Shown here in pieces: positions 54,378 to 62,298 of a stretch of 64,000 bases of DNA. The number at the start of each line of letters is the position of its first letter. The first letter of the stretch is position 1. Source of the DNA: Gluconobacter albidus (GTDB lineage: Bacteria; Pseudomonadota; Alphaproteobacteria; Acetobacterales; Acetobacteraceae); NCBI RefSeq assembly GCF_002723915.1, contig NZ_BEWL01000006.1, positions 1-64,000 of the forward strand, given 5' to 3'. The notes under the pieces are model-generated. The model saw nothing but the letters and a program-made list of their open reading frames with translations. It was not told where the DNA came from and made no database searches. The translations under genes were made by a program, and so were the position numbers.

Positions 54378-54923
54378 GTGTTCCGTATTTCTCCTGGATT
54401 AAAATATGAGCCACATGAACTCATCCAAATGGTTTGGAGGCTCTGTATGGAGGTACATGGGCCTGTCCAAAATCTAAGTTTGGAGTTTTTGGTAAATCGG
54501 TCAGGAGTACTTTCAAGAATACCAAACGCAACAGGATTATCCGTTATGTTTTCGGAATTTGATTTTTCGTGCACTGAAATTCGAGACGTATTTCCACGAT
54601 TGTCCAATTTGGGGACCAGTTCATTAGGTGAAGATTCCGACATGTGCGGTGACACGCTGGATGAAGCAATCCGGGACGGACCGAGAGGGCGTAACCTTCA
54701 GTTTAACCTGGAGGCAATCCAGGAACTGCAGAAGCTTCTGGGCTTTACCAATAAGGAAATTGATCGGATCACGCAGACATGGGTTCTGCTTTCGGTCGAC
54801 CCGAAAGCAGATGTTGAAGAGCCGCCAAACTGGGGGCGATATTCAACGTATAGAGCCTTCTGGGAAGCCGTTTTAAGGGCGTTCGTGACGCATGTCGAAG
54901 TACAGAAACATATGGATGCTTGA
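54378..54923 (+). CDS. Hypothetical protein at the island edge
   Basis: The frame could encode 181 aa from a GTG at 54378. I recognise no family. The first 88 codons are AT-rich like the island, while the rest (from MCGDTLDEAIRDGPRGRN) has the base use of core genes. The ATG at 54642, preceded by AGGTGAAG, may be the real start of a 93-aa protein, with the upstream part an open frame by chance. Predicted helices (NLEAIQELQKLLGFTNKEID) suggest a small globular protein. Confidence 0.5.
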   Translation: MFRISPGLKYEPHELIQMVWRLCMEVHGPVQNLSLEFLVNRSGVLSRIPNATGLSVMFSEFDFSCTEIRDVFPRLSNLGTSSLGEDSDMCGDTLDEAIRDGPRGRNLQFNLEAIQELQKLLGFTNKEIDRITQTWVLLSVDPKADVEEPPNWGRYSTYRAFWEAVLRAFVTHVEVQKHMDA

Positions 54924-55025
54924 TTTCGGTCCGTGAACGGGGTCAGCTACTGATCGGGCAAAATCCCAGAAAATAAAATAACCTGCGATGCCATAAAAAG
55001 CTGGCCAGCCGACCGCTCTGAAAAC

Positions 55026-55865
55026 CTATAATGTGATTACTCCAGCAACCCTGGTCACGACGTTTCCTCCAATCCAGATATCATCGCCATCTTTCACTAC
55101 GAAGACGCGCCCGGCTCTGTGTAATGTGGTGCCCTGAGTGGCCACATATTGTGCTGGCGCGACCCCGCTTTCGATCAGCCATTGGGCCATAGCGGCGTTC
55201 AGGCTGCCTGTCACAGGGTCTTCCCACCCTTGCCCGTCTCCGACAAAAGCCCTCACCTCAAACTGGACGTCTGCCCCATCGTGCTGATCGTCCCACGCCC
55301 CTACAACGCCCAAGTACTGCCCTCTTAGCTTCTGCCAGTCGGGCTGAATGGCCAGAATGTCCCGGCGGCTGCGTAAGCGAAGAGCCATCCATCCGGGGCC
55401 ATTATCCGCCCATTGTGCATCGAGAATATCCCCAGGTAACAAACGTAAACCCGCAAGAGCATTCGCTAGGTCATTCTGTCCGACAGGACCAGTCCGACGC
55501 CTTGGTGGAGCAGCAAAGGATAATTGATCGGTCTGTCTGCGTACTGGAACAAGACCTGCACCGCATTCCTGCATAATCACAGCAGATTTCGACGCGCCTC
55601 CAAGAGACTGCCAGACAAATGCGCTTCCGAGTGTCGGATGACCGGCAAAAGGTAACTCGGTGTGTGGTGTGAATATCCGCACACGATAATCGGCATCGGG
55701 ATGCGTTGGCTTGAGAAGAAAGGTCGTCTCGCTGAGATTGGTCCAGTTCGCGATCTGGGCCATCTGGCTATCGGATAATCCGTCCGCCCCTGCAATTACG
55801 GCGAGAGGATTGCCCCGAAAGGGCTCGGCGGAAAAAACGTCTACCTGTCGGAAAGGGAGATCCAT
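55026..55865 (-). CDS. PhzF-family isomerase
   Basis: The 279-aa protein is of the PhzF/diaminopimelate-epimerase fold. It starts FRQVDVFSAEPFRGNPLAVI and carries the catalytic Glu in TNLSETTFLL, HTELPFAGHPTLGSAFVW, and the later DGQGWEDPVTGSLNAAMAQWL. PhzF proteins isomerise small acids; the substrate here is unknown. The ATG at 55865 lies 2 nt after the stop of the UrcA-family gene, so the two are an operon, divergent from a MocR regulator. Confidence 0.9.
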   Translation of the reverse strand: MDLPFRQVDVFSAEPFRGNPLAVIAGADGLSDSQMAQIANWTNLSETTFLLKPTHPDADYRVRIFTPHTELPFAGHPTLGSAFVWQSLGGASKSAVIMQECGAGLVPVRRQTDQLSFAAPPRRRTGPVGQNDLANALAGLRLLPGDILDAQWADNGPGWMALRLRSRRDILAIQPDWQKLRGQYLGVVGAWDDQHDGADVQFEVRAFVGDGQGWEDPVTGSLNAAMAQWLIESGVAPAQYVATQGTTLHRAGRVFVVKDGDDIWIGGNVVTRVAGVITL

Positions 55866-55867
55866 TG

Positions 55868-56302
55868 TCAGGGTTCCTGCGTTCTTGGGCCGACCCATGG
55901 ATCGATTGCGGCAGCCAGATGTGTCAGCGTCGGATTGTGAAAGGCCGCTACTGTTCGGTTAAAGGTTTCATGATGGCAGTCTGAGCGTATAATCAACTCC
56001 TGCGTCGGGATAGAAAGACCGTTCATCGCGCCGCAGGCTTTCAGTGCGGCTTTGTCGATCCTGACCAGAAGGCGGCTTGCTCTGACGGGATCGCTCAGAT
56101 CCTGACGGTCATAAGACACAGAGACCACATCAGGACTCTCTTCGGCTTCCTGAGCTACAGCAGGCTCATGAATGGCCATGAGCAGCAATAGTCCCGTGAA
56201 GATGACACAGAGCACTCCCAGCGCCTGCACTATCTCCGGAACTTGTGGAAAGATGCGGACTTCAGGTCGCAGGCGTGCGATGTCCATGGCTGATTGCGAC
56301 AT
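55868..56302 (-). CDS. UrcA family protein
   Basis: The 144-aa protein has a hydrophobic segment (ALGVLCVIFTGLLLLMAI, about residues 27-44) that could be an uncleaved anchor or late signal. The rest matches the UrcA family: VSVSYDRQDLSDPVRASRLL, RIDKAALKACG and DCHHETFNRTVAAFHNPTL. Family function is unknown. Two Cys near the conserved positions may form a disulfide. It is co-transcribed with the PhzF-like gene under the divergent MocR regulator. Confidence 0.8.
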   Translation of the reverse strand: MSQSAMDIARLRPEVRIFPQVPEIVQALGVLCVIFTGLLLLMAIHEPAVAQEAEESPDVVSVSYDRQDLSDPVRASRLLVRIDKAALKACGAMNGLSIPTQELIIRSDCHHETFNRTVAAFHNPTLTHLAAAIDPWVGPRTQEP

Positions 56303-56314
56303 AGGATAGCCTTA

Positions 56315-56356
56315 TTGTTATAGTACAATACAGACGAATCGATTCGATTGTTATAG
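56315..56356 (+). promoter_or_regulatory. Candidate MocR operator (direct repeats)
   Basis: TTGTTATAG occurs twice in direct orientation (56315-56323 and 56348-56356), 33 bp apart, or about three helical turns. The 12-bp palindrome CGAATCGATTCG (56335-56346) lies between them. MocR regulators are known to use spaced direct repeats, so this is a likely binding region for the divergent pair. Confidence 0.5.
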
Positions 56357-56424
56357 ATTGACAACTCTCTCAAAGAGTTCAATCACTATATTGTCCTATT
56401 CCAATGATGTTGATGGAGCCCGCT

Positions 56425-57828
56425 ATGTGGCAACCTGCACTACAATCCGGTCCCAAGCCGCTCTATGAGCGGCTGGTTCTGGCGATGGCGCAGGATATCA
56501 AAACGGGGCAGCTTGCTCCTGGCGCAAAGCTGCCACCCCAGCGTGATCTGGCATTTCGGCTGGGGGTCAGCGTTGGAAGCGTGACACGGGCCTATGCGGA
56601 AGCAGAACGACGAGGACTGTTGTCCGCTCATGTTGGACGCGGATCATTCGTACGGGGTGCATTGCCAGCCGTTCCGGATGTTCCCACCATTGAGCGTGAT
56701 TCTGTCACGGGACAAAGCAGAAGCGGTCTGATCGACCTACGGTGCAATACGCCCCCCCCTGTGCCTCTGATGGCGGAGTTGAATGCCGCTCTGGCTGCAC
56801 TCATGGGGCGTAATGCGCTTGATCCTGCTGTGCATTATGTTCAGGGCGAGGGTCTGCCGCATGTCCGCGCAGCCGGCGCTCAATGGATCGCACGGCATTA
56901 CGGGCTGGATTTCTCTGCTGGAAACCTGATTCAGTGTAACGGCGGTCAGCACGCTATTGCACTGGTTTTTTCATCATTCTGTGCTCCTGGCGATACCGTC
57001 CTGTGTGAATCATCAACGTTCTACGGTGCGCGTATGGCGGCGGCCCATCTGGGTCTGAAGCTGCGGGGGGTGCCGATGGATGATGAAGGGCTGTTGCCCG
57101 AAGCTGTTGACCGGGCGGCAGCGGAAACAGGGAGTCGCCTGCTTTTCACGCTGCCGACGCTTCATAACCCGACCACACGGACAATGTCAGAGCAGCGTCG
57201 ACAGCAGATCGCGGCTGTTGCGAAAGCCCGCGACCTGCTGATTCTGGAAGACGATGCTTATTACGCGTACTCCCAGAAGCCGCGTCAGATCGTGTCTTAC
57301 GCGCCGGAACGGACACTGTATCTCGCCAGCCTTTCCAAAGGAGTCTGCCCGGGGTTTCGTTTGGCTTTTCTGGCACTTCCACCTGACCTGCCACGGGAAC
57401 GACTCATGCAAGGTATCCGAGCCTTGGGGTACTGCCCGCCCGCACTGGGAGCGCTGGTATTCAGCCAGTGGGTCGCGGAAGGGCGGATCGATACCATCGG
57501 ACAATCCATTCAGGTAGAAGCCGCCACCCGGTGGAACCAGTCACATGCAGTACTGGGAGATCTCGTCGCGCGACCGGGAGCCATGTATTCGCCTCACGCT
57601 TGGATACCCATGTCGGCACTCGATGCGGAGAGGGTAACGGCACGCCTGTTTCGTGCAGGCGTAGAAATTACCCCTCCAGACGCGTCTGGAGTTTCCCCTC
57701 AGGCTGATACCGGATTGCGTCTCTGTCTCGGCGCCTCGGTCAACAGAGGAGAGTTGGATCGCGCGCTTGCAATTATCAAGGAGGTTATTACCGGGCACGG
57801 AAGCGCTGACCGAGATGGAATTATTTGA
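56425..57828 (+). CDS. MocR-type (GntR/aminotransferase) transcriptional regulator
   Basis: The 467-aa protein joins an N-terminal GntR winged helix (LYERLVLAMAQDIKTGQL, LPPQRDLAFRLGVSVGSVTR) to a fold-type I aminotransferase domain. The PLP lysine is in YLASLSKGVCPGFRL; LPTLHNPTTRTM and ILEDDAYYAY are cofactor-site motifs. Regulators like PdxR sense PLP or amino compounds. The ATG at 56425 has GGAG 6 nt upstream and is preferred to 56404. It diverges from urcA-phzF and most likely controls it. Confidence 0.9.
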   Translation: MWQPALQSGPKPLYERLVLAMAQDIKTGQLAPGAKLPPQRDLAFRLGVSVGSVTRAYAEAERRGLLSAHVGRGSFVRGALPAVPDVPTIERDSVTGQSRSGLIDLRCNTPPPVPLMAELNAALAALMGRNALDPAVHYVQGEGLPHVRAAGAQWIARHYGLDFSAGNLIQCNGGQHAIALVFSSFCAPGDTVLCESSTFYGARMAAAHLGLKLRGVPMDDEGLLPEAVDRAAAETGSRLLFTLPTLHNPTTRTMSEQRRQQIAAVAKARDLLILEDDAYYAYSQKPRQIVSYAPERTLYLASLSKGVCPGFRLAFLALPPDLPRERLMQGIRALGYCPPALGALVFSQWVAEGRIDTIGQSIQVEAATRWNQSHAVLGDLVARPGAMYSPHAWIPMSALDAERVTARLFRAGVEITPPDASGVSPQADTGLRLCLGASVNRGELDRALAIIKEVITGHGSADRDGII

Positions 57829-58045
57829 GGTTTTTTGTAATGGAATGGATATAGATGTCTTAATGTGAATTGATGACTCAATGATATTAGCGAATCACCA
57901 GTTTAATACTATTTTTATGGATTACTTGACAATCTGACCCGATGTGCAGGTCTAGGCATTCATAGTGGCCGAACGAACCGGGTTTCCATGAAGCGATTGA
58001 AGCAAATTTCATATGGAGAAAATGTCTGAAATCAGCCACTTTGGA

Positions 58046-58120
58046 TGGTGGGCGCGACAGGGATTGAACCTGTGACCCCTGCCGTGTGAAGGCAGTGCTC
58101 TACCGCTGAGCTACGCGCCC
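58046..58120 (-). tRNA. tRNA-Val (CAC)
   Basis: On the minus strand the acceptor GGGCGCG pairs with CGCGCCC and CCA is encoded. The anticodon loop TTCACAC gives CAC, and the T arm reads GGTTCAATCC. Length is 75 nt. The D arm is AGCTCAGCGGTAGAGC. It lies alone between the MocR gene and the unknown 628-aa gene. Confidence 0.96.
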
Positions 58121-58220
58121 ATCCGCTGGACGGGCTTCTAGCAAAGTGAGGTTTTTCTGACAAGGTCTTTTTCGCGGGAAGCCGGATTGTTTGTTTGCTC
58201 CAGCTTCCCTTTTCGGGTGC

Positions 58221-60107
58221 TCAGAAGCCGAACATGTGGTCCAGTGAGAACGCTCCCTGCCCGTCTTCCAGTCCGTGATAGCCGAAAAGGCGGCAGGTCA
58301 GGTCACGGATGAGGACATAGCCACCCTCCCCTGCACGATCGAGATTCGATGCTTCGAAGAGTTCGTGTGGACGCACCATGAAAGATCCGTTCGGAGCGAT
58401 CCTGATCGTGGTCTGGGCCAGCAGCGAACCATTCGCTGCGTGAAGCAGGAGGACTGTTTCCGAAATGTCGGTGCCCTCAATGGAGGCTGGATGAATCAGG
58501 CAACAGAAGCTGCGCAGTGTGTTCAGAGCTGTTTTCTGGCCGAGTTTCAGGAACAGCCGGGTGGTCAGGCCCGGCGGTGGGCCTGAATAGGACTGTGGCT
58601 CCGAACGCCACGTCATGAGCGTATTGAAGATATGCGCCCCGAAGCTGGTTTCTGCGGCATGGTCGCTCTTGCGGTTCCGATATCGCATCAGGGCGTGCAG
58701 CCAGCCGTCCGCTTCACCCCCATCGCGGAAATCGTAGACCAGATCCGCATGACCCGCACGGTCCGTCAGATCATGCAGGGCCACGGCTGTGTCATGATTA
58801 CGCGGCAGGTTTCCCAGAAAATGCGAACCGGTTTTTTTTCCGGATTCATCAAACAGGTCCAACCTGACGGGAAGGTTTTGAAGCGCTTCGGACATGGGGT
58901 TGGGTTGCAGGAAAGTCTCGAAGCGCTTTGGGTCGAGGATCGGGAACGGCAGCAGGAAGCCCCGGCCCAGCGAAGGCGGAAACTGACGGATGGCGGGGTC
59001 AGGACGCAGATTGTCCCGCTCCACATTCAGATGGGCGATGCGGGTCCTGCCCCGCTGGGTGATTTCATAGCGCGGCCGGACCAGATGCCGCCCCGAGCGC
59101 AGTTCAAGCTGTGCGGGCCAGTGCAACCCTGGAATGAGCGCACCGACATCCACAGCCAGCGTCTCGAATGGCCCGACCGCATGGTCGATCAGACGTGCGG
59201 CCTCCTCCCCCATATGGTTGAAAGAAATCGCGCCCGCCGGGATCGTTGTCGCATGACTGTTCTGGATCCAGACGATCAGCGTCTCATCAGGTTCCGGGGC
59301 TGGGAGGGTCGCGTAACGCACGGAGGGCCAGGCATTGGCGTCATGCGTGACAGACAGGCTCGGATCACCGTTCTTGCCCCAGCTATCAAGCGCGTATTTC
59401 ACGACGTCATGCCCGCGCGCACCGAGAACGTGGATGAAAAGCTGTCCGGTAAATTCCGGCAGATCAAACCGCCGCCGCACTGCGGCGCTGTCGATCGTGA
59501 TCCCCGCACCGGCTTGCGTCACCGGCTGTTCCCATTGTGCAAGAATGCTACCGCTTCCGTCATAGAGCCGCATCCAGTAGCGCAGGTTTTCGGCCGCATA
59601 GCTCGACCAGTAATTGGCCGTCACGATCCGGCAGGAAAAGCGGTCCGTTTCGCGGAAAAAAGCAAAATTGGTCGCGAAGTTGAGCTTGTCCAGATATGGC
59701 CGCCCCTTGACGATCATGTCATCCGGAAGGCGTGCCGGTGCGAGGGTCTGAAGCTCCCGTCCGCTCAGGAGCCCCTTCAGGCGCGTCCGCATTTTTGCAT
59801 CTTCAAACGACAGGGCGAGGATGACATCCGCTTCCGTCGTCGGAAGATCCACAAGCGCCCGCAGCGTCCCGCCAAAACCGTCCGGCTTGCCGACCTGTTC
59901 CGTATCATGGACATAAACATGGGCCGGTTTCAGACCGGGATAGAGGGCTGCCAGCGTACGTGCGGCGTCATCCGGGTCGTAGACAGCGAGTGTCCGGCCT
60001 GCGAATTCGGCTTCCATGCGGATGAGGGCTTCGGCGGCAAGCGGATGCGCCAGCGCCTTGTAAAGAATATTGCCACCCTGCGGACCAAAGGTGCGGATAT
60101 CGAGCAT
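58221..60107 (-). CDS. Large protein of unknown function, linked to ELM1-like gene
   Basis: The 628-aa protein has no motif I can name. It begins MLDIRTFGPQGGNILYKALA with no signal peptide. An N-terminal alpha/beta part (to about 190) contains YVHDTEQVGKPDGFGGTLRA; the middle and C-terminal parts look like beta-sandwich modules (WMRLYDGSGSILAQWEQ, LRSGRHLVRPRYEI, LLLHAANGSLLAQT). It follows the ELM1-like gene by 14 nt on the same strand, so they form an operon. It may belong to envelope or surface polysaccharide work, judged only from the glycosyltransferases nearby. Confidence 0.7.
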   Translation of the reverse strand: MLDIRTFGPQGGNILYKALAHPLAAEALIRMEAEFAGRTLAVYDPDDAARTLAALYPGLKPAHVYVHDTEQVGKPDGFGGTLRALVDLPTTEADVILALSFEDAKMRTRLKGLLSGRELQTLAPARLPDDMIVKGRPYLDKLNFATNFAFFRETDRFSCRIVTANYWSSYAAENLRYWMRLYDGSGSILAQWEQPVTQAGAGITIDSAAVRRRFDLPEFTGQLFIHVLGARGHDVVKYALDSWGKNGDPSLSVTHDANAWPSVRYATLPAPEPDETLIVWIQNSHATTIPAGAISFNHMGEEAARLIDHAVGPFETLAVDVGALIPGLHWPAQLELRSGRHLVRPRYEITQRGRTRIAHLNVERDNLRPDPAIRQFPPSLGRGFLLPFPILDPKRFETFLQPNPMSEALQNLPVRLDLFDESGKKTGSHFLGNLPRNHDTAVALHDLTDRAGHADLVYDFRDGGEADGWLHALMRYRNRKSDHAAETSFGAHIFNTLMTWRSEPQSYSGPPPGLTTRLFLKLGQKTALNTLRSFCCLIHPASIEGTDISETVLLLHAANGSLLAQTTIRIAPNGSFMVRPHELFEASNLDRAGEGGYVLIRDLTCRLFGYHGLEDGQGAFSLDHMFGF

Positions 60108-60121
60108 ACAGGGGGGCCCTT

Positions 60122-61054
60122 TCAGAGCTTCAGACGTCGGCGCATTTCTCTCGCCACGAGGGGGGTATCGTCAAGCGGGGCCACATCCCACGGAGCCTGT
60201 TCGGGGTCGAACAGTTTCACGCGCCCGGCGTCTTCGAGGGTTTTCACAAAATGTGAGATCCGGCTTGAACGCCCGGGCAGCGGAAAAATCAGAACGGGGG
60301 CTGATGTCGCCACGGCCTCGGAAATCATGGAAACGCTGTCTGTCGTTACGGCAATCATGTCCGCACAGGCCAGCATGCCCATATAGGGGTTTTCGTCGCC
60401 GTTTCCTGTCAGGATGGCAATCCCGTGCGGCTCCAGCCGTTTGCGGAAAATAGCAACTGCAGCCGGATCGGTCCGGCGCGAGGGGGTCAGAACGGCCTGC
60501 ATGGTGTTGCGCCTTGTAAAGGCGATGATCCCTTCCGCTATCTGGTCTGCTTCAGCCGCGCCCAATGTGAAGCGGCCATTGGCGCCCCCGATCAGAACGG
60601 ACAGAAGTGGACGTGTATCCTGCTTCAGCCGCCCTTCCCATCGGGTACGTGCCAGATCGAGCTTCTGCTGCGTTACGGGATGAAGTGCATTGCGCGAGAT
60701 CAAGACGTTTGGCCCAGTGATGCCATCATGTGTGTTGGCAATCACCAGATCGAACTTGCGGGGCGGCATGCGCGGGTTCTGGATCTGAACGACGGGCAGT
60801 CCTTCGCGTCGGGCGACGGCCCGGCCAAGCACACCTCCCGTTCCCCCAATACAGATGATGAGGCATGTATCTTCGGGAATCCTGATCGGATCGACCCGCT
60901 TCAGGGGAAACGGCCAGTACCGTGCGGGAAAACGCGACCAGAACGGCTGGATGCGCACCGGTCGGAAATCCCACTCCAGACCCGCCTTTTCCGCCAGTCC
61001 TGCCCCTTGCGCGCGCATGCCGGCGAAGTCCTCCGCGATGATGATGGCTTTCAT
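60122..61054 (-). CDS. ELM1-like (GtrOC1-type) family protein
   Basis: The 310-aa protein resembles the mitochondrial fission ELM1 family found in plants and many alphaproteobacteria. Its marks are a GGTGGVLGRAVARREGLPVV strand-turn, VQIQNPRMPPRKFDLVIANT, the central SVLIGGANGRFTLG and the late AVTTDSVSMISEAVATSAP, which has a GT-B-like look. Function in bacteria is unclear. The ATG at 61054 is used; the frame extends upstream only antisense to the helicase gene. It leads the operon with the 628-aa gene. Confidence 0.8.
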   Translation of the reverse strand: MKAIIIAEDFAGMRAQGAGLAEKAGLEWDFRPVRIQPFWSRFPARYWPFPLKRVDPIRIPEDTCLIICIGGTGGVLGRAVARREGLPVVQIQNPRMPPRKFDLVIANTHDGITGPNVLISRNALHPVTQQKLDLARTRWEGRLKQDTRPLLSVLIGGANGRFTLGAAEADQIAEGIIAFTRRNTMQAVLTPSRRTDPAAVAIFRKRLEPHGIAILTGNGDENPYMGMLACADMIAVTTDSVSMISEAVATSAPVLIFPLPGRSSRISHFVKTLEDAGRVKLFDPEQAPWDVAPLDDTPLVAREMRRRLKL

Positions 61055-61116
61055 GACGGAACTCCGCAAAAAAGAAGGTGTTTCCCGAACTGCGAGAAAT
61101 TTGGCAAGAAGCGCAG

Positions 61117-62298
61117 ATGACAACGTCCCAGACGCCCCCTGCCTCCTCGAACGCAACGCCAGCCGCTCCTGCTCCCGGATTTGAAGAGCTTGGGCTGATT
61201 GCCCCTTTGCTGGCAACTCTGGCCCAGGCCGGACACAAACGCCCGAGCCTGATCCAGGCGCAGGCCATCCCTCCTCTGTTGGAGGGAAAGGATGTTCTGG
61301 TCGGCTCCCAGACCGGTAGCGGCAAGACAGCGGCATTCGTGCTGCCCATGCTTCAGAAGCTTGAGGAAGCCGGCCCGGCGCCGGGCCCACGCGCGCTCAT
61401 TCTTGAACCCACCCGCGAACTCGCCGCCCAGACCGCTGCCGTGTGCCGTCAGCTCGGGCGCAGGCTTTCCCTGAAAACACGGGTTGTCTGCGGTGGAACA
61501 TCGCGTGAGCAGCAGGTTCAGTCCGTCAGCGACGGCGTTGATATCGTTGTGGCGACGCATGGTCGTCTTCTGGATCTGGTCATGCAGGCCGACCTTGTTC
61601 TGGAACATCTGACCTATCTCGTTCTGGACGAAGCCGACCGCCTGCTGGACGAGGATTTCTCTGCCAGCATGACGGCCCTGACGCCCTATTTCCCGGATCA
61701 CCCGCCCCAGACCGTCTTCTGTTCGGCCACTCTGCCTGAACCCGTGATGGATCTTGCCAAGCGGGTGACGCGCAATCCCGTTCGCGTGGAAATCGCGGCG
61801 GAGTCGTTCACGCCCAAAAATATCCGCCAGCGGGCGATCTTCGTGGAAAAGGACGACAAGCCCGAAACCGTGGCCCGTCTGCTGAAGCATTTCGAAGGGC
61901 GGAGCATTGTTTTCGCGCGGACGAAGAACACGGTGGACGCGCTCGCCAAAATCCTGCGGCGCCACAACCTGCGGATCGAAACCCTGCATGGCGATCGCAC
62001 GCAGGGCGCCCGCAACAAGGCGCTCGACCTGTTCCGTCAGGGGCGCGTTCCCATTCTGGTGACGACAGACATTGCCTCGCGCGGTCTCGATATTCCGGAT
62101 GTGGATCTCGTCATCAACATGGATATGCCCGAAACGCCGGAAGCCTACGTTCATCGTATCGGCCGGACAGCCCGCGCCGGACGCAAGGGCGTAGCGTTTT
62201 CGCTCATTAATATCGACGAACGGACTTTTCTGCGCGATGTGGAGAAACATATCGGCTATCGCGTAAGGATCGCGACGGAAGATTCGCTGGACCGTTAG
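61117..62298 (+). CDS. DEAD-box RNA helicase
   Basis: The 393-aa RNA helicase has motif Q around GHKRPSLIQAQAIP, motif I SQTGSGKTAAF, motif Ia PTRELAAQ, motif II VLDEADRLLDEDF, motif III SATL, and motifs V and VI TDIASRGLDIP and HRIGRTARAG. It would remodel RNA in ribosome assembly or decay. It is short, with no C-terminal extension beyond the core. The ATG at 61117 is preferred; a GTG 39 nt earlier is possible. Its TAG overlaps the stop of the convergent glycosyltransferase gene. Confidence 0.9.
   Translation: MTTSQTPPASSNATPAAPAPGFEELGLIAPLLATLAQAGHKRPSLIQAQAIPPLLEGKDVLVGSQTGSGKTAAFVLPMLQKLEEAGPAPGPRALILEPTRELAAQTAAVCRQLGRRLSLKTRVVCGGTSREQQVQSVSDGVDIVVATHGRLLDLVMQADLVLEHLTYLVLDEADRLLDEDFSASMTALTPYFPDHPPQTVFCSATLPEPVMDLAKRVTRNPVRVEIAAESFTPKNIRQRAIFVEKDDKPETVARLLKHFEGRSIVFARTKNTVDALAKILRRHNLRIETLHGDRTQGARNKALDLFRQGRVPILVTTDIASRGLDIPDVDLVINMDMPETPEAYVHRIGRTARAGRKGVAFSLINIDERTFLRDVEKHIGYRVRIATEDSLDR

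Noticed and set aside
58632-60386. 584-codon plus-strand frame opposite the 628-aa gene
   Set aside because: Composition is rich in Arg and Gln with no fold-like pattern, and the minus-strand gene has better protein character and operon context.
61055-61390. Longer start for the ELM1-like gene
   Set aside because: The extension is antisense to the DEAD-box gene and has no family similarity.
61051-62250. 399-codon minus-strand frame opposite the DEAD-box helicase
   Set aside because: Pure antisense of a gene with complete helicase motifs.
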